Assembly (NCBI GenBank): GCA_019429205.1
Contig: JAHYIT010000035.1
Location: 1-34,935 of the forward strand
Direction: 5' to 3'
Source of the DNA: Mariniphaga sp.
GTDB lineage: Bacteria; Bacteroidota; Bacteroidia; Bacteroidales; Prolixibacteraceae
Length of the DNA stretch: 34,935 nucleotides
Shown here one piece after another: positions 32,560 to 34,935 of this stretch. Both the position numbers and the translations under genes were made by a program. The notes beneath the pieces are model-generated. The model saw only the letters and a list, made by a program, of their open reading frames with translations, did no database searches and was not told where the DNA came from. How positions within the stretch are numbered: position 1 is the first letter of the stretch; every line of letters starts with the position of its first letter.

Positions 32560-32962
32560 ACAATTCAATAAATTCGTCTTTAAATGTTTTTATATGATGA
32601 TGTTCCCTTTGGTTTTTTATGTAATTGATTAACATGTCTTTCTGTTTTATGTGATAGGTGAAAGCTCCATACCCTTCCTGCCATGCAATAAAATTCGGAA
32701 ATAGTTTTTCCTCTTTAATCCACGCGGAAGAAGAAACTTTGATGTCTTTTACTAATGATGAAACGGCCACAGTTGGATGTATATGAGTAAGGATGTGTAA
32801 ATGATTTTCCGGACCATTTATCTGATATAATTTGCATTTTTTGTTTTTCAGGATACCCCAAATGTAACGGTAGAGTTTTTCGGCATTATCCGGTTTGATT
32901 GTTTTTTCGGCGTTTTTTGTTGAAAAAACAATCTGATACAAAATTTGAGTAAAAGTTGCCAT
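32516..32962 (-). CDS. REP-associated tyrosine transposase (RAYT; IS200-like Y1 fold)
   Basis: A 148-residue single-domain Y1 transposase. The HUH motif is HLH (54-56) in PENHLHILTHIH, and the likely nucleophile is Tyr114 in MLINYIKNQREHH. The WQEGYGAFTYHIKQKD segment (94-109) is typical of the IS200/RAYT group. These proteins nick single-stranded DNA and either move IS200-type elements or process REP palindromes. No TnpB partner is present. The dense flanking palindromes on both sides favour a RAYT over a simple IS200 copy. Both catalytic motifs are intact, so activity is possible. It lies between the symporter and the propeller operon, all on the minus strand. Confidence 0.9.
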   Translation of the reverse strand: MATFTQILYQIVFSTKNAEKTIKPDNAEKLYRYIWGILKNKKCKLYQINGPENHLHILTHIHPTVAVSSLVKDIKVSSSAWIKEEKLFPNFIAWQEGYGAFTYHIKQKDMLINYIKNQREHHHIKTFKDEFIELLNEHGIEFDEKYLL

Positions 32963-32973
32963 ATTATTTAAAT

Positions 32974-33340
32974 TATTGAACCCTTACAGGGTTCCGGTTT
33001 GCTGTTGTTATGTTTTCCGTAGGTTGCACCTACGGCTATTATTGTGGAACCCTTCGGGTTCTGGTCTGCCGGTACTGCTTTATCCGTAAGTTGCGCCTAC
33101 AACAATTATACCCTCACTGGTTCTTGTCTATCAGTACTCTTTCAACAGCAGATTGCATTATACTAATGTTATTGAACCCCTTACAGGGTTCCGGGTTACT
33201 GTTGTTATGTTTTCCGTAGGTTGCACCTACGGCTATTATTGTGGAACCCTTCGGGTTCTGGTCTGCCGGTACTGCTTTATCCGCTGATTGCACCGTTCCC
33301 ATTACAATTGAACCCCTTACAAGGTTATGTTCCAATATAA
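32974..33340. repeat. Tandem 197-bp palindromic units right of the RAYT
   Basis: Two direct units with a period of about 197 bp start near 32974 and 33171. Bases 33002-33086 and 33199-33283 (85 bp) are identical. Each unit carries three palindromes in fixed order: GAACCC...GGGTTC (32978-32994; 33174-33191), CCGTAGGT-tgc-ACCTACGG (33017-33035; 33214-33232) and GAACCC-ttc-GGGTTC (33047-33061; 33244-33258). A degenerate third start (TTGAACCCCTTACAAGG) follows at 33308. No coding sequence is supported in 32963-33571 apart from the transposase remnant. Confidence 0.85.
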
Positions 33341-33559
33341 TTCTATTTCAGTAAAGGTATTTAAATTCATTTATATTGTCAGATTCATTTGATTTCAAAA
33401 ATAAAAACCCTGTTCCCTTCTGCTCAACAATCCTGAAAGGATTGAATAACAATAGCCGTAAATGAAATTTACGGTTGTGCAGGCACATTCAATATCAACC
33501 CTGAAAGGGTTGAACTTATAACAAATATTTCTCGTCAAACTCAATCCCATGTTCATTTA
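33341..33559. repeat. 219-bp direct repeat, right copy
   Basis: Gap-free partner of 32341-32559, with the same three palindromes at 33429-33443, 33456-33474 and 33495-33513. Similarity stops exactly at 33559, only 12 bp from the stop codon of the symporter gene. This marks the edge of the duplicated element against chromosomal sequence. Confidence 0.85.
33516..33559 (-). pseudogene. Remnant of a second RAYT gene (last 14 codons)
   Basis: These 44 bases are identical to the 3' end of the transposase gene at 32516-32559 and would encode its C terminus (NEHGIEFDEKYLL plus stop). The rest of the gene is missing; the sequence upstream on the minus strand is unrelated and runs into the symporter stop. 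It shows that a second element once lay here. Confidence 0.8.
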
Positions 33560-33571
33560 TATTTCTAAAAA

Positions 33572-34935
33572 TTATCTCTTCTTTGAAAAGAATTTTAAGC
33601 TTACAAATCCCAACAGAAAAATAACCGTTGTTCCAAAAACAATGGTGAGGTTGCTGTGGAACGGACTTCGGAAAGCCAGCAGGTTTTCGCTGGTGAAATA
33701 AAGCGGGCTGAGGCTCATCCATACAATAACCAGTACACCGGCAATTACGCCGATAACGGCATCAATACGGCGCGTTTTGCGCGAAAGAAATGCCAGCAGG
33801 AACAATCCCAGCATACCACCGCTGAAAATGGAAGCCAACGACCACCAGGCATCCAGCACGCTTTCCACACCCACCAGGGTTAAAGCAATGAGCACACCCA
33901 AAAAGCCAATAATCACCGACGACAGGTACAAAACGGTCATCGACTGCCGTTCGCTTGCGTTTCTGTTGATGTAGCGCTGGTAATAATCGGTTAAAATGAT
34001 GGTGGCCGTACTGTTCAGACTGGTCGATACGGTACTCATACCGGCGGCAAAAATGGCGGCTATCAGCAGGCCTGTAATACCGGTGGGCAGGCCGTTCACA
34101 ATAAAATGCGGAAACACCTTGTCGCCGTTACCCGGTTGATGCAACTCTGCGGGTAGCAACTCCGGCTGTGCAGTGTAATACGAATAGAGCGCCGTTCCGA
34201 TGTAAAAGAAAATCACTGAAACCGGCACGTAAAGCAACGCACCAAACATTGCCGACCCCTTGGCTTTTTTATCGGTGCTGGTGGCCATATAACGCTGCAC
34301 AAAATTCTGGTCGATTCCGTAGTTTTGCAGGTTGATGAACAGCCCGTAAATAAGCACCACCCAAAAAGTGGATTCGGAAAGGCTGGCGCCGAAACTTCCG
34401 AGGCTGAATTTGTCGTTTGCAGAGGCAATTTCAAAAACCTGTTTCGGACCTTCGGGCATGGAGAAGGTTAACACCAGCGCAGACACAACAGCGCCTAAAA
34501 TCAACACAATTCCCTGAATGGCATCGGTCCACACTACCGCCCGGATTCCGCCCAGCATGGAATACAAGGTAACAGCAACACCAGTAACAATGATTATGGT
34601 GCAAATATTAAAGCCGAACAAGGCATTGATGGGCAAAGCCAGCAAAAGCAATATGGCGCCGGTTCTCATAAGTTGCGTGAGCAGGTAGCACGCCGAAGCA
34701 TACACACGGGCCCATACTCCAAACCGGGTTTCCAGATAATTGTAGGCAGAAATGCTTCCAATTCCGCGGTAAAGGGGCACAAAAAACTTCACGGCCAGAA
34801 TGGCTGCCACCGGAATGGAAAAACTGAAAACCAATGCATTCCAATTGGTGGAAAAGGCATTTCCGGGAAGGGCCAAAAAACTGATACTGCTTACGAAGGT
34901 GGCAAAAATGGACATGCCCACCACCCAGGCCGGCA
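33572..34935 (-). CDS. Sodium:solute symporter (SSS family), partial at the window edge
   Basis: At least 454 residues of a sodium-coupled symporter; the frame continues past base 34935 (PAWVVGMSIFATFVSSISFLALPG), so the N terminus is outside the window. It has many hydrophobic helices, the conserved GGIRAVVWTDAIQG segment and the AAIFAAGMSTVSTSLNSTATI stretch with the Ser residues of the Na2 site region seen in SSS proteins. SSS transporters near sialidase-type genes often import the released monosaccharide or acid sugar; here that role is inferred from the neighbouring propeller genes. The gene is separated from them by the RAYT repeat cluster. Confidence 0.93.
   Translation of the reverse strand, partial: PAWVVGMSIFATFVSSISFLALPGNAFSTNWNALVFSFSIPVAAILAVKFFVPLYRGIGSISAYNYLETRFGVWARVYASACYLLTQLMRTGAILLLLALPINALFGFNICTIIIVTGVAVTLYSMLGGIRAVVWTDAIQGIVLILGAVVSALVLTFSMPEGPKQVFEIASANDKFSLGSFGASLSESTFWVVLIYGLFINLQNYGIDQNFVQRYMATSTDKKAKGSAMFGALLYVPVSVIFFYIGTALYSYYTAQPELLPAELHQPGNGDKVFPHFIVNGLPTGITGLLIAAIFAAGMSTVSTSLNSTATIILTDYYQRYINRNASERQSMTVLYLSSVIIGFLGVLIALTLVGVESVLDAWWSLASIFSGGMLGLFLLAFLSRKTRRIDAVIGVIAGVLVIVWMSLSPLYFTSENLLAFRSPFHSNLTIVFGTTVIFLLGFVSLKFFSKKR

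Noticed and set aside
33010-33335. Short open frames on both strands inside the palindromic units
   Set aside because: They consist of translated repeat units and are not conserved between the copies as protein.
32963-33571. CRISPR array
   Set aside because: The repeats are palindromes of several kinds in long 197-bp units, not short identical repeats with unique spacers, and no cas genes are present.

Overview
The window is a chromosomal segment of a member of the Bacteroidota. The evidence is a SusC/SusD pair, two PorP/SprF-type outer-membrane proteins, a type B (gliding-associated, CHU_C-like) C-terminal sorting domain of the type IX secretion system, Bacteroidota-type lipoproteins, and -7 boxes of the TAnnTTTG type. 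The domain mix resembles environmental or marine Bacteroidia such as the Marinilabiliales, but that is inference. No rRNA, tRNA, CRISPR array or phage gene was seen.

Left part (1-12000). It holds the C-terminal half of an AbgT-type transporter whose upstream frame carries two nonsense codons, a MATE exporter, a small HEAT-like protein, and two consecutive PorP/SprF genes. The PorP/SprF genes converge on a 922-residue secreted C-type lectin/PKD protein with a type B sorting domain. On the minus strand follow a dihydroorotate-dehydrogenase-like protein that lacks the usual catalytic Cys, a YggS-type PLP protein and a YafQ-type toxin-antitoxin pair. The folate genes pabB and pabC lie on the plus strand.

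Middle part (12125-25601, plus strand). A SusCD operon carries a glutamine-amidotransferase-like protein, a PhoPQ-related alpha/beta-hydrolase lipoprotein, a PKD lipoprotein, SusC and SusD, and ends in a clear intrinsic terminator. Directly behind it is a tight group of a ceramidase-like protein, a membrane-anchored PHP-domain protein and a second ceramidase-like protein, then a secreted PIG-L deacetylase. No recognisable glycoside hydrolase lies in this half. The enzymes are those expected to cut amide or ester bonds.

Right part (25602-34935, minus strand). It holds an alpha/beta-hydrolase, a third ceramidase-like protein with an EF-hand-like calcium-loop insertion, a fusion of a sialidase-type beta-propeller to a YdjC-type carbohydrate deacetylase, a second sialidase-type propeller and a partial sodium:solute symporter. 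Taken together, 12-35 kb looks like an uptake and degradation locus for an N-acylated (perhaps lipid-linked or acylated amino-sugar) glycoconjugate. The substrate is inferred, not shown.

Repeats are prominent. A REP-associated tyrosine transposase (RAYT, 32516-32962) sits in about 1.5 kb of palindromic repeats that include a direct duplication offset by exactly 1000 bp. A separate nested inverted-repeat element with a GGCTAAAGCC-like core lies at 28481-28766. Further palindromes at 844-946 and short degenerate tandem repeats at 26619-26735 fill other intergenic gaps.
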